From: Acanthopleura granulata
Lineage: Eukaryota > Mollusca > Polyplacophora > Chitonida > Chitonidae
Direction of reading: 5' to 3'
Length of the DNA stretch: 64,000 nt
NCBI GenBank assembly: GCA_016165875.1
Contig: JABBOT010000004.1
Coordinates: 19,684,007 to 19,748,006 of the forward strand
In this document: one piece after another, positions 1-8,948 of the stretch
How positions within the stretch are numbered: the first letter of the stretch is position 1
Layout of the letters: the number at the start of each line of letters is the position of its first letter
Translations under genes and position numbers: made by a program
Notes under the pieces: model-generated
The model's input: only the letters and a program-made list of their open reading frames with translations
Databases searched by the model: none
What the model was told of the DNA's origin: nothing

Positions 1-417
1 TCCGAAGACTGAAGAAATAAAGCCCCTTAAAAAGTTAATTTTCATACACAGGCTTTGTTTTGCAATTCGCGAAATTCATAATAATTCGAAGTACATATGA
101 AGTATATGATATAAAACTTTACGTGTAGTGGAGGCAACTAGAATTTAGTAAATTCTCTCGACACGTCGAGGAATCTATGTGGTTTATAATTTCTTAACGA
201 TCTCCAAAGCTGATACTACTATGATTAGCAGATTTGTGAAAGGCCGGACTGCCTAGGGTAAAAAACCAGCTTTTGGCAAGTTACAGACAAACTTTCCCAC
301 AATTGGCACAAACGTTTTCGCCAAGCAGATGACAAGGTTTTTCTATTCGTATAGCTATAAGAATCTGCTTTATTTCGATAAAACATGTAGGCGTATATGC
401 ACCTAGTTCCAGAGATA

Positions 418-947
418 GGTTAAGCAACTCGTCAACGAGCTACGAGTTCGATCCGTACGCGTGAGGCAGGGTCGAGTAATGCTAGTAGGACCCATGAAGT
501 AAATAAGACTATTTTTTTTATTTTCATATCAGGGTTATAATTCAAGAATTCAGCAATACGCTATTTGTATGCTTACAACACGGGAGTAAAATTGCATAGG
601 CCTGTTAAAACGGGAGTCCCCTACTGATAGGCCAACGCCGTTAATTGTAGCCATGAAACACATGCAGCTGAGTAATAACGTTTTCTTGGCTTAACTTCTA
701 CTTTTTCAAACAAAGGTCTGTACTTCCGATAGAATAATGATTCAGGAGTAGATCGTTTCCATTTTTATTTCACATTTAAAAAAAGAAAACCGCCAAATAT
801 TGATCCGGAAATTCATAATGAGTAAATACCACTCAGCTCTTCTAACCCGAGCAGACGGCACGACCTAGATTTGCCCAGCTTGACGTCACACATAAATCAC
901 TATGACGTCAGTCGTTACTGGAAGGTCGTTTACGAGTTGCTTAACCG
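418..947. repeat. candidate inverted-repeat-bounded element
   Basis: The motif GGTTAAGCAACTCGT followed by AACGA one base later lies on the plus strand near 418-438. It occurs on the minus strand near 925-947, matching at about 20 of 21 positions. This could be the terminal inverted repeat of a ~530-bp non-autonomous transposon, or two opposed copies of a short repeat. No target-site duplication is obvious. The paired CREs lie just inside the right arm. Confidence 0.3.
881..910. promoter_or_regulatory. paired perfect CRE palindromes (TGACGTCA x2)
   Basis: The full 8-base palindrome TGACGTCA occurs at 881-888 and again at 903-910. The two starts are 22 bp apart, close to two turns of the helix. 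This is the classical binding site of CREB/ATF bZIP dimers. Two perfect sites so close are unlikely by chance in AT-rich DNA. No gene start is recognised within 2 kb, so the target, if any, is unknown. Confidence 0.5.
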
Positions 948-2364
948 GTCTATTGTATTTTACAGCACATTTGATCAAGAGTCATACGCAAATCGACTAA
1001 GCGATAATCATTAAATAGCATGGTGTTTCCACTAATGTTCTGTACACTACATAGATTATGAAAAAAATTCTGGTAAAGAATCTGTTTAAGATTGCTATCA
1101 TATTTGATAAGATATAGATTATCTACAAGCTCCGACACACTTTTGGAAGGACCATCATTAATACATAGGTATGTGCATTGGAATGGAAATTCTACATTCA
1201 CCGTTATCTGAAAATTTTCGATTAATTCATAGACAGGTCTTTTCAGGGACGGCTTCCCAAACTTTGAATATCTCGCAAACCAGGATCAGATTTTCACTTT
1301 AATATGTAGAACCTAAAACCTGTGGGGCTTAAAAAGATCAAATCAGAAATTCTTCATGTGAGAGAAGTGTTCATAAAAGACTAGGCTTTGTCCTGAAAGG
1401 ACCAATTCACGGGAAAAATCCAAGTTGCCCTATGTAGATTTCTTGAAGCTATGGGCGTATTCCTCGATGCATCAATATGGCACATTTTGATTACAAAATG
1501 ACCCCAAAGGACAATCACTGCATTAAACGATTTATATACACCCTCCGGTCCCCTCCTCCCGCTCCTCCTCCGACATACCGACATGATGTTCACTACATTT
1601 TCGCCTACTGTTATATACCGGGGGAAGAGAGAGATAAAAGATTTAAGAATATCTACACATTCAAAATGAAATAAGTGAAATGAATATAGTTAAAAGGACA
1701 TTAAAAAACATTAGTGTTGTGATGCTCATAAGTAGATATAAGTTGTACAAGTTGCCATTCACTTGAGGTGGTAAAGCTGTGAAAAAAATTTAATACTCTC
1801 TAAAAACTACTGTACTGTGGTGCATATTGTGGCAAAAATGCACAATTTTTATGCCCCAATGTGGGTAATTTGTGTAATATATTCACTGTGACGTGTGTAC
1901 CAGATATACACAGTTTGTTACCACCGATATACATGTGTTGTGGCTGTGCAAATTTGTAGACAGTTGTTTTAGAGAGTAGCATTATTTCTTATGCCCTAAT
2001 TAAGAGCCCAGCTTATCATGAAGCTTGTCTGACATAAATTACTTAGGCTGTTGGTTCTTCAATAGAAGTAGGCTAAAAACAAAATTAAACGTGTTCCTAC
2101 CTCTCATGTTTTATTATATACTTAGGCTATAGCACAGACCTCAAACTAAGAGGGCGCCAGAAAGCATTTTAAACGTTACTTGGGGCTTAATGGTCGCACA
2201 GACCCGAGAGCTTGAGGCACATGAAATCAGTATAACCGTTGATTAGAGATTGCGTGCTCGAAACCTTTTCTGCTACCGTATTGTATACTGGAGATGGTTT
2301 ATCAGGTGAAGTGTGTTATTTGGTTACACGATTTATTTGGTTCCTTGCACCCTTCACTAATTTA

Positions 2365-2544
2365 ACCTCCGTCATGAGTTCCAGTCCAGCTCATGCAGGC
2401 TTCCTGTCCGGCCGTACGTGGGAAGCTCTGCCTGCAACCTGTGGATGGTTGTTGGTTTCCCCCGAGCTCTGCACGGTTTCCTCCCACCATAACGCCGACA
2501 GACGTCAAACAAGTGGAATGAAATACCAGTCAAATAAATAAAGA
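2365..2544 (+). repeat. SINE fragment, copy A (3' part)
   Basis: This sequence runs from a B-box-like stretch (AGTTCCAGTCCAGCTCA) through a conserved middle block (CTGTGGATGGTTG, GGTTTCCTCCCACCATAA) to a tail rich in AAATAAATAAA. The same order of blocks occurs at 51147-51412 and 57055-57313. The tRNA-like head is degraded or missing in this copy. The family looks like a tRNA-derived SINE of the kind common in lophotrochozoan genomes. Confidence 0.6.
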
Positions 2545-2616
2545 AACAATATTACCTGCGTCGTATAGCATATAATGGTAATATAGGACAGTATTTGACG
2601 TAAAACACCATGCTTT

Positions 2617-2638
2617 TATATATATATATATATATATA
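2617..2638. repeat. TA microsatellite
   Basis: A run of alternating TA dinucleotides, about 22 bp. It is a simple repeat with no gene context. Confidence 0.8.
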
Positions 2639-3558
2639 AATAATGGTTGAACCCAGTTGATATCATTCACCAAACAGCCTTGGCTACGTGTTTTCGCTTG
2701 AGCCATCTCCGTATATTGTAAACCCTGACTGGTACCAAAATGTTATCGAAAGAATCCTCTCCTGTGTAGTGTAATATTTTGTTTCTCTATGGGCATTGCA
2801 TCTGGTATATTGAAAGTTTATGGTCTATATTAATAAAATAGGTCTGTGCCTATGAGTGTACTTTCTTTTGAGGTGTCTTTATAGAGGTACGTGCTAGGGT
2901 CGCGGTATTTTAAATCCAACGATGCGAACCCAGGAGGCTTTCTCGAGAACAACGTTATAGCTTATACCATGTCGGTTTAACCGGTAATATGAAGCTCATG
3001 TAAGTTGTGAAAGACAAGGCGAACTGTTAAAACTTCAATCCAGTAAGATACAGTAGAGTAAGATTCTTTTATATGATTGATTATTGACAGCCTTCTGGCA
3101 ATTCCTCATGCAACAGAACTGTCTGGTTAATTTGCACAGCTTTAGCAACTAAGAAATGTTACAATGGAACCATAAAAATCGGCAACCCATGCCATCAAAC
3201 AACTCGACAGCCAGAAATTGTAATAACCTGCCTCTAAGCTATGTATTGATTCGATGTTATGTAACTCTATATTTATATACTGCCCTTGATTTATTTACTT
3301 CGTTGTGAACCTGTATAGAAAATATAGAAAAACAGAATAGCACCCTAGCGTGACGTGTGGCGGTTTCACAAATGGCGTTCACAATGACGTTGCTCTGTTG
3401 ACCCCGCAGTAGAACGTTCCACGCAACTGGGATGTCCCACTCCGGCTTTCTGACAATCACGTGGATTGGCGCGATTATGACGTAGGCCGTTGTTTAGTCA
3501 ACATCCTCGTTCATGCACGTTTCCACCAAAGGAGACGTTCTGATTCATCGTGCAACAA

Positions 3559-3614
3559 ATGGAGGGAAAAATTTTCTGTGGAGAAACACAGGAACAATAT
3601 GAAAACGGGTACTG
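3559..3614 (+). CDS. possible small first coding exon, unidentified
   Basis: An ATG in good initiation context (ACAAATGG) opens 18 codons reading MEGKIFCGETQEQYENGY, then two bases (TG) and a textbook donor, GTAAGT, at 3615. It ends in phase 2. It cannot join directly to the exon at 6162: the main phases read out of frame or hit a stop, so an unseen intermediate exon would be needed. The case rests only on the Kozak context and the donor. It may be a real first exon of the downstream gene, of another gene, or chance. Confidence 0.22.
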
Positions 3615-5185
3615 GTAAGTAGCATCATCTCATGCATGGATGTTTCAATACAAGTATAATACTGAAATGCCGATGTTATACCGTGGTTTTATCCAGACAT
3701 ACATACATTTGTAGAGCAAGGGCTTGTATGCCAGAATAATGCATGTAAATATAAGCAATTTTACTTTTAGTTTCAACCCTCATAGGACATAGGACATCTC
3801 AAGCAAGATAACACACGAGGAAAACTATGAGCTTCTGGACAAAATACTTTGACAATAAAAATCTTTTCACTCGCTATGTGATATGCTTGCACACTCTCTG
3901 TAGTAATGGAGACTTTTGTTTGACATTCTAATAATATGCAACTTAACGTTTCAGTGCGTAAATGCGGTAACAAGAACAACTTGCTGCCGGACAACAGGCT
4001 CTGTCTGTAAAGTTGTAATATTCAAACACAAATTGGGTATAGCGAGTCTTTGAAAATTTAGGTTGAGATTTGCATTTAAAAGTTTCCTTCAGGTTCTTTT
4101 TATATTTTTTTAAATTTATCTATAAGGCCTATTTACGTATAGGACTAGATATGAAATCTGTTTCATGTTTAGCTTCCAGAAACACAGATCTGTACTCTTC
4201 CATTCATTAACCAAACAGACCTCTTTTTGTCTCCTTTTTTTTCGAGTGTGCTGTTCTTAAGCATGTGAAAACTATACATATGCTACAAAAACAGCGTCTA
4301 CATTGTAAACATCGAAATCCGGGGATCGTATGGATTAAAATCAATGAGATGCACACAAGTACAGGAGAGACTCACGACTTTGGGGTCTTAACTTTAATTT
4401 TTGATTTAATAATGAACAGATGGACCTATAAGCAACTACTGTTAACACAACAGGATCGAATCTACCCCAGGAACGGAATCATGAGATTCAAAAATGGAGG
4501 TTTGTGAAGTTCGGTTGATGTCTGACTGGATGGGCCGGTTGTATTTTTGTTAATTACCAAGTTGTGGTCTTATCATTTCTGTATAATGGGAAGATACTAA
4601 ATCAGAATTACTTAAAAATCATGGGAACCTGTTTTCGTCACTTACAGCATACAGCGCAGATAAGAGGACCGAGTTCCGGGTTATAGTGAGTGCTGAGATT
4701 AATATAGACTTCTGTCTTAATTCAGGTGAATGTAACGATTTCGAGCGCTTAATCAGGAAGCCGAGCTGCATGGAAACATGACCAACCATTTGCGACCTAT
4801 AGTATACAAGGACCTACAATTTAGCCTAAAGTAGCGGTACACACAATACGTTTGATACCACAACTTATACAAATCCCTGATGTAGGCCTAAAACGGTGAT
4901 ATACATTTCAGCATTCTCAGATATTAATAAACAAATTTTACCACAAAGTATTAGGGATAAGTTTGTGCGCCCAATAAAAATCAAAGTTACAATTGCATAT
5001 TTATGTACCAGGATACTTCCCTCAGTATACATGAACGCGTTGCGAGTAGATAACACGGAATGAGCAAATCACGCACACTATATATGCAAATGTTGTTGAC
5101 AATCTTTCCGATTCCAACACCCATTTACTGGAAAAGAGCAAACGCCTTGGAAAATCACTCTCATAATATACACAATGAACTTATG
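3615..5185. other. unassigned region
   Basis: I see no supportable exon here. An open frame at 4265-4507 has splice-like ends, but joining it to the possible exon at 3559-3614 creates a stop at the junction, so I did not call it. Confidence 0.4.
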
Positions 5186-6057
5186 TAAACACCCCCTGAT
5201 TTTCACTGTGGCAATCTTGTACACATGCGATTGTTCTTCTGTGTCAAAAGAGTGTAAATTGTGATTGGTTGTGAACTGTGTGACCTTTTGTCTAATGAAA
5301 AACGACAGAATGATTGGAATCCATGTGTTTTAATGGTAACACACATGCGTTTCTGTCATCATTGGTTTTTATGCGAAACAATTTGGTTCTGGTTACAAGT
5401 GTGGTTCTGGAGTGAGCAGTGTTGAAGGAGTGGTTGAAAATACTCAATGAAAACGTTATTTGGTGTCTCGTAAAGCGTTTTACGTGGATATCGGGTGTAT
5501 CCGCCGTGTGCCCCGATGACAACCTGAACCCTTTTCCTCATACCACCTTCCTGATTCCTTGGTCTGCAGTTAGCCCCGATCTCAACCCTCTGGAGCGTGT
5601 CTGGGACATGATTGTTTGTCGTGGAAGGGATCCATTTGTACATGATCTGGCCTAACTGGAAGCTACCTGGCACGAGGAATAACAGGGACTTCCCCTTCAT
5701 AGTAACAGGCAGCTGATAGTTGGTATGAGAACAAGGGTTCAGGTTGTCACCCAGGCACACGGCGGATACACCCAATATTGACGTAAAGCGCTTTACGATA
5801 TACCAAATGATGTTTTCATTGAGTTGCTTCAACACTCCAGAACCATACTTGTAAAGCCAGTGTTTCACATTAAACCCAGTAATGATAGAAATGCATGTGT
5901 GTCTTCATTAAAACACACGGATTCCAATCATTTTGTCGTTTTTTTATTAACCAAAGGATCACAGGCTTCACAACCAATCACATTTTACACTCTTGATACA
6001 GAGGAAAATTAATCGTACAAAATCGCCACAGCGCATGAAAACCAGAGGGGGTGCTTA
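5186..6057. mobile_element. foldback Tc1/mariner-derived element
   Basis: Two long inverted arms, about 5186-5548 and 5713-6057, flank a unique centre of roughly 165 bp. The outer ends match: TA then AACACCCCCTG on the left, and TA then AGCACCCCCTC read inward from the right. TA is the expected Tc1/mariner target duplication. The centre encodes a recognisable transposase piece reading VSPDLNPLERVWDM, the SPDLNPIE-type block near the last catalytic acid of Tc1-like DDE transposases. The arms have diverged by substitutions and small indels, so the insertion is not fresh. The element cannot mobilise itself. The exact end bases are inferred from arm alignment by eye. Confidence 0.75.
5549..5690 (+). 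pseudogene. Tc1-like transposase fragment
   Basis: The plus strand translates to WSAVSPDLNPLERVWDM and continues to a stop after FVHDLA at about 5655. This matches the C-terminal catalytic block of Tc1/mariner transposases, where SPDLNPIE follows the second catalytic aspartate and includes the final acidic residue. Nothing upstream encodes the DNA-binding helices or the first catalytic residues. It is a stranded piece inside the foldback element and not a functional enzyme. Confidence 0.7.
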
Positions 6058-6071
6058 TTTAAGTTCTTTGT

Positions 6072-6112
6072 ACGTGTGTGCGTGTGTGTGTGTCAATATA
6101 TATATATATATA
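6072..6112. repeat. TG/TA compound microsatellite
   Basis: A (GT)n tract followed by a (TA)n tract, lying between the foldback element and the first coding exon of the next gene. Confidence 0.75.
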
Positions 6113-6167
6113 TTTCTTTCTTTTGATACGGAGGATCCTATAACATATATATATAGGACAGGAGAAG

Positions 6168-6297
6168 ATGGGTACGAATGACTTGCGGGAGTATAACGAG
6201 CTGGTGAAGCTGACACAGAGGCAATCACATTACCAACAGGAGAAGCGGACAATGGCCAGGTTACGAGGGCCAGTACAGTGTGCGTACTGTCATGGGC
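6168..6297 (+). CDS. unknown gene, coding exon 1
   Basis: Residues 1-43 plus one base. An acceptor-like GGACAG ends at 6161, six bases before the ATG. The donor is GTGTAC at 6298. The ATG is chosen as the first in this open frame; an upstream coding exon would move the true start. Confidence 0.6.
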
Positions 6298-8932
6298 GTG
6301 TACCAACAGTCTGGTTCTTTTCTCTTTTTTTTTTTTAGACTTTTGATGCCTGCAGTACGATCAGCTTGGTTTTGTAGCAAGTTTAATCTGTATAATCCCA
6401 TTATAGTTGACTGGTGCCATAAAACACGCCTACCTAATGTATGTACTCTTCCTAAGGTTTGTATAGGCCTATTTGTCAAGTTAAAATACATTGTTTTGAG
6501 TTCACCAAGACCTATACTCCTTACAGATAAGTATATAATATTAGAGACAAACAACAGATTGCAAAATTAAGTTGGGTTCATATTTTAAGCCATAGCTGCT
6601 TTATAAGAAACCCATTTTCCTGCTTAAGGCAGAACTCAATGGAACGAAAGCTTATTCATTAAATTCTGTAACAAATACGCCTAAATAAGATTAAATTCAC
6701 ATAAAGTTTCTATTATCAAACATTGTACAAATTTTCCAGCAGCAGCTGCAGTAAAAGACATAACTGCATGATCTTTTTTTCCATTTGTCCCAGTCTACCT
6801 TGCCCAAAAGGGTCATACGAATGACGTGTCGGCTCGGCAAGACAATGCTGATTTAGAGTCTGAAACAGTGCCCGATGGTTTGGATATAGACGCCAAAGAC
6901 TGGCCGGACGCCAAGCGACTCATGAAGGCCATAAAGAATAAGGATTACTCTGGCTTTTGGCCGGACAACATGAGCAGCGATGACGAGGAAGAAGTTATCT
7001 TCGCCACCAGCGGGCGGAAATCTTGTCCGGAATCCTTTACAGTACATGCGGATCGCAAGACAGAGTTTGAGAGTATAGGCCTCGCAAAGCGACTTCAGGC
7101 AAGGGAGACAATTCCTGCAAGCAACGTCACCATGCATGAACTGGACGACTTGGATCTCTTCGTTTCACGCCGACTGCGGTACAAAAAGTTCCAGAATTCA
7201 AGCGGCGAAGTTGATAAGGACAAGGTCAATCTTCGTCCCCACGCTTCTGAAGCAGAAGTAAAGCTGACGAGGGCATCTGCTCATACCAACTGCTCCTCTT
7301 TGTCTACTCCAGACAGCCCCCGCACAAAAGCATGGAATGAAACACATTCATTTCTGTGCAAGGACAATATTATGGGTAATGTTACGGACTTATCACAACC
7401 GGCTTTTCACGACACGGGTATAGTCATGTCTGACACTGAGAATCCCCAGATCTATGGAAGCAAATGCGAAGAAGTACAGGAACAAACGGGGAATATATCA
7501 TGCTGGGGTATACGGAGAGCAGATCTTAATTCCTATTACTTCCCCCAGCCTGGAAAGCAGGCATCGGTGTGTACTGACACACCCATAGAGAGACTGGAAA
7601 ACCAGAAGGAGTTCCGATCATGTTCCCCACGATTTATGAACGAATGCATGGAAAAGGCGCACAAAGATGACGGTTACCGGCCAAGTTTCCATCCTGATTA
7701 TGTGGGTCAAGAGCCCTCCATAGATCGGGTTAACTATGAAAGTCCACGTCCTCTGCTTCCTTCTCAAAGTTTACCAACAGCTGAAGATGCAACAATTAAA
7801 GGTCAAACAGTGCCAACAACTCCAGCCATGCAACCTATTGTGATCCCGTCTAGATGTATACCTACAGTTCGAAGAGTGAGAAATGCCGATCGAATGTCAG
7901 CAATCCTCCAAGATACGCCCAAAGCTCCAAGTTTACCAACATCCCAAAGTAAGAATTTACACAAAGTGCAGTCAACTCCAAAAGCTCAACACGACATGGC
8001 CCAGCGGGAGAGTAAGGAAAGCGGAGACAAATCAAAGTTTGCGAAGGGTAAGGAGCCTAATAATACAAATATACAGACTGGAAAAGACGCGTTTATCAGT
8101 GATGGAGGGCACTATTATCAGGCCAATACGAAGGCACATTACTCTGAGGCTAGCCTTATGGCAGGCAAATATGGTAAGTTTAACTGTCAGATGTGTTTAA
8201 GTGAACAACTTAACCACTATAGTGAGCCTTAATTGTGATTATGTCACTTCACATATGCTCGTGTAGCCGGTGAAATGCCTCATAAGCAAACTTAGTTTCC
8301 AAAGAGAGCACTTCATTAATAAATGTATGGCACCACAATCTGAGTATGTTATTATGTATGTATGCTTGGGTTTAACGTCGTACTCAACCATTTCGTGCTC
8401 CAGTCATACGACGACGAGGAGTCTTTAGAATGACAATCTGAAGCGGATAGGCCTATATACAGATAGTGTTCTACCTAATATGTGTTAGCCGAGTGTTCAT
8501 CAAGGTAGCTTAATAAATTTCCTGATTCCACCTTCAGAATTAACTCAGTCAAGATGTACTCCGAGCAATCAGATGAAGACTGGACCTGCTCCTTTGAAGC
8601 CCACACTACCTGCGAACTTCTCCGGGAGGCGACCAGTATCAGATGCTGCATTAACCCAGAAGGCGGATGTGACCAATCCAAACGTTCTCATCGGTTGTCG
8701 AGAGACAAGACGGTGGAGAAAAGGCCAAGACCAGTCTTGTGAACTGGTGGGTGACTCCAGCCCAGATGTCAACCGTGAGCCAATCACACCCCGCAACTCC
8801 TTCACCCAAATCATAAGTGAATCGGTGGGATCATCTGATGAAGGGCAGGGTCGGACACAAAGAAAAAATGTCCGCGAAAGATTAGCTCTATTTGTCAGAC
8901 GTCACTGGGATCACTTCAGACAAGGTTTATAA
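6168..8932 (+). CDS. uncharacterised 634-residue, mostly disordered protein (3 coding exons)
   Basis: Coding exons 6168-6297, 6794-8173 and 8538-8932 join with matching phases (1, then 1) into 635 codons including a TAA stop. Each junction has GT-AG ends: donors GTGTAC and GTAAGT, acceptors CCCAG and TTCAG. A polyadenylation signal lies 11 bases past the stop. The N-terminus (MGTNDLREYNELVKLTQRQ) is helical and charged and leads to a short CAYC motif. The middle is polar and low in hydrophobics, with an acidic SSDDEEE stretch near residue 100 and repeated TPKA/LPT motifs near residues 410-440. The C-terminus is a basic, possibly helical segment (RKNVRERLALFVRRHWDHF). There is no signal peptide or membrane segment. 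An acceptor-like site just before the start implies an upstream untranslated or coding exon. I do not recognise a family and assign no function. Confidence 0.72.
6794..8173 (+). CDS. unknown gene, coding exon 2
   Basis: Polypyrimidine tract and acceptor TTTGTCCCAG end at 6793; the donor GTAAGT is at 8174. This 1380-bp exon encodes residues 44-503 in one long frame with clear coding character. The frame is open only from 6772, which fits an acceptor at 6793. Confidence 0.72.
8335..8440 (-). repeat. SINE-like 3' end, minus orientation
   Basis: Read on the minus strand the sequence contains GTATGACTGGAG, then TTGAGTACGACGTTAAACCCA, then a CATACATACAT tail. This resembles the 3' end shared by several lophotrochozoan SINE families and by the copies at 2.4, 51.3 and 57.2 kb. 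It lies in the second intron of the unknown gene. Confidence 0.5.
8538..8932 (+). CDS. unknown gene, coding exon 3 with stop
   Basis: Acceptor CCACCTTCAG ends at 8537. With one base carried from the previous exon, the frame reads ELTQSRCTPSNQ and runs open to TAA at 8930-8932. It encodes the proline-rich stretch APLKPTLPANFS and the basic C-terminus. Confidence 0.7.
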
Positions 8933-8942
8933 TTTCTGCTCA

Positions 8943-8948
8943 AATAAA
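8943..8948 (+). terminator. polyadenylation signal AATAAA
   Basis: A canonical AATAAA begins 11 bases after the stop codon of the unknown three-exon gene. It is the nearest signal and supports the gene ending here. Confidence 0.55.

Larger units (their letters stand above)
1..3558. other. intergenic or unassigned region, left end
   Basis: I find no coding region that I can support here. Open frames are short, lack splice context and resemble no family I know. The stretch contains an inverted sequence pair around 418-438 and 925-947, two perfect CRE palindromes (881-910), a SINE fragment near 2365-2544 and a TA microsatellite near 2617-2638. A low-GC exon or a non-coding transcript could be missed. 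Confidence 0.5.

Noticed and set aside
425..470. tRNA-like B box (GAGTTCGATCC)
   Set aside because: No cloverleaf with an acceptor stem or a proper A box could be drawn around it. At most it is a remnant of a tRNA-derived repeat.
4265..4507. Possible exon ending in GGAG|GTTTGT
   Set aside because: The donor is weak, and joining it to the 3559-3614 candidate creates a stop codon at the junction.
5359..5868. A 169-codon minus-strand open frame
   Set aside because: It reads through both arms of the foldback Tc1-derived element in the wrong sense. The recognisable transposase block is on the plus strand in another frame.
6055..6306. Minus-strand open frame opposite the first coding exon of the unknown gene
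   Set aside because: It overlaps the microsatellite and is the antisense of the better-supported plus-strand exon, which has matching splice phase with two further exons.
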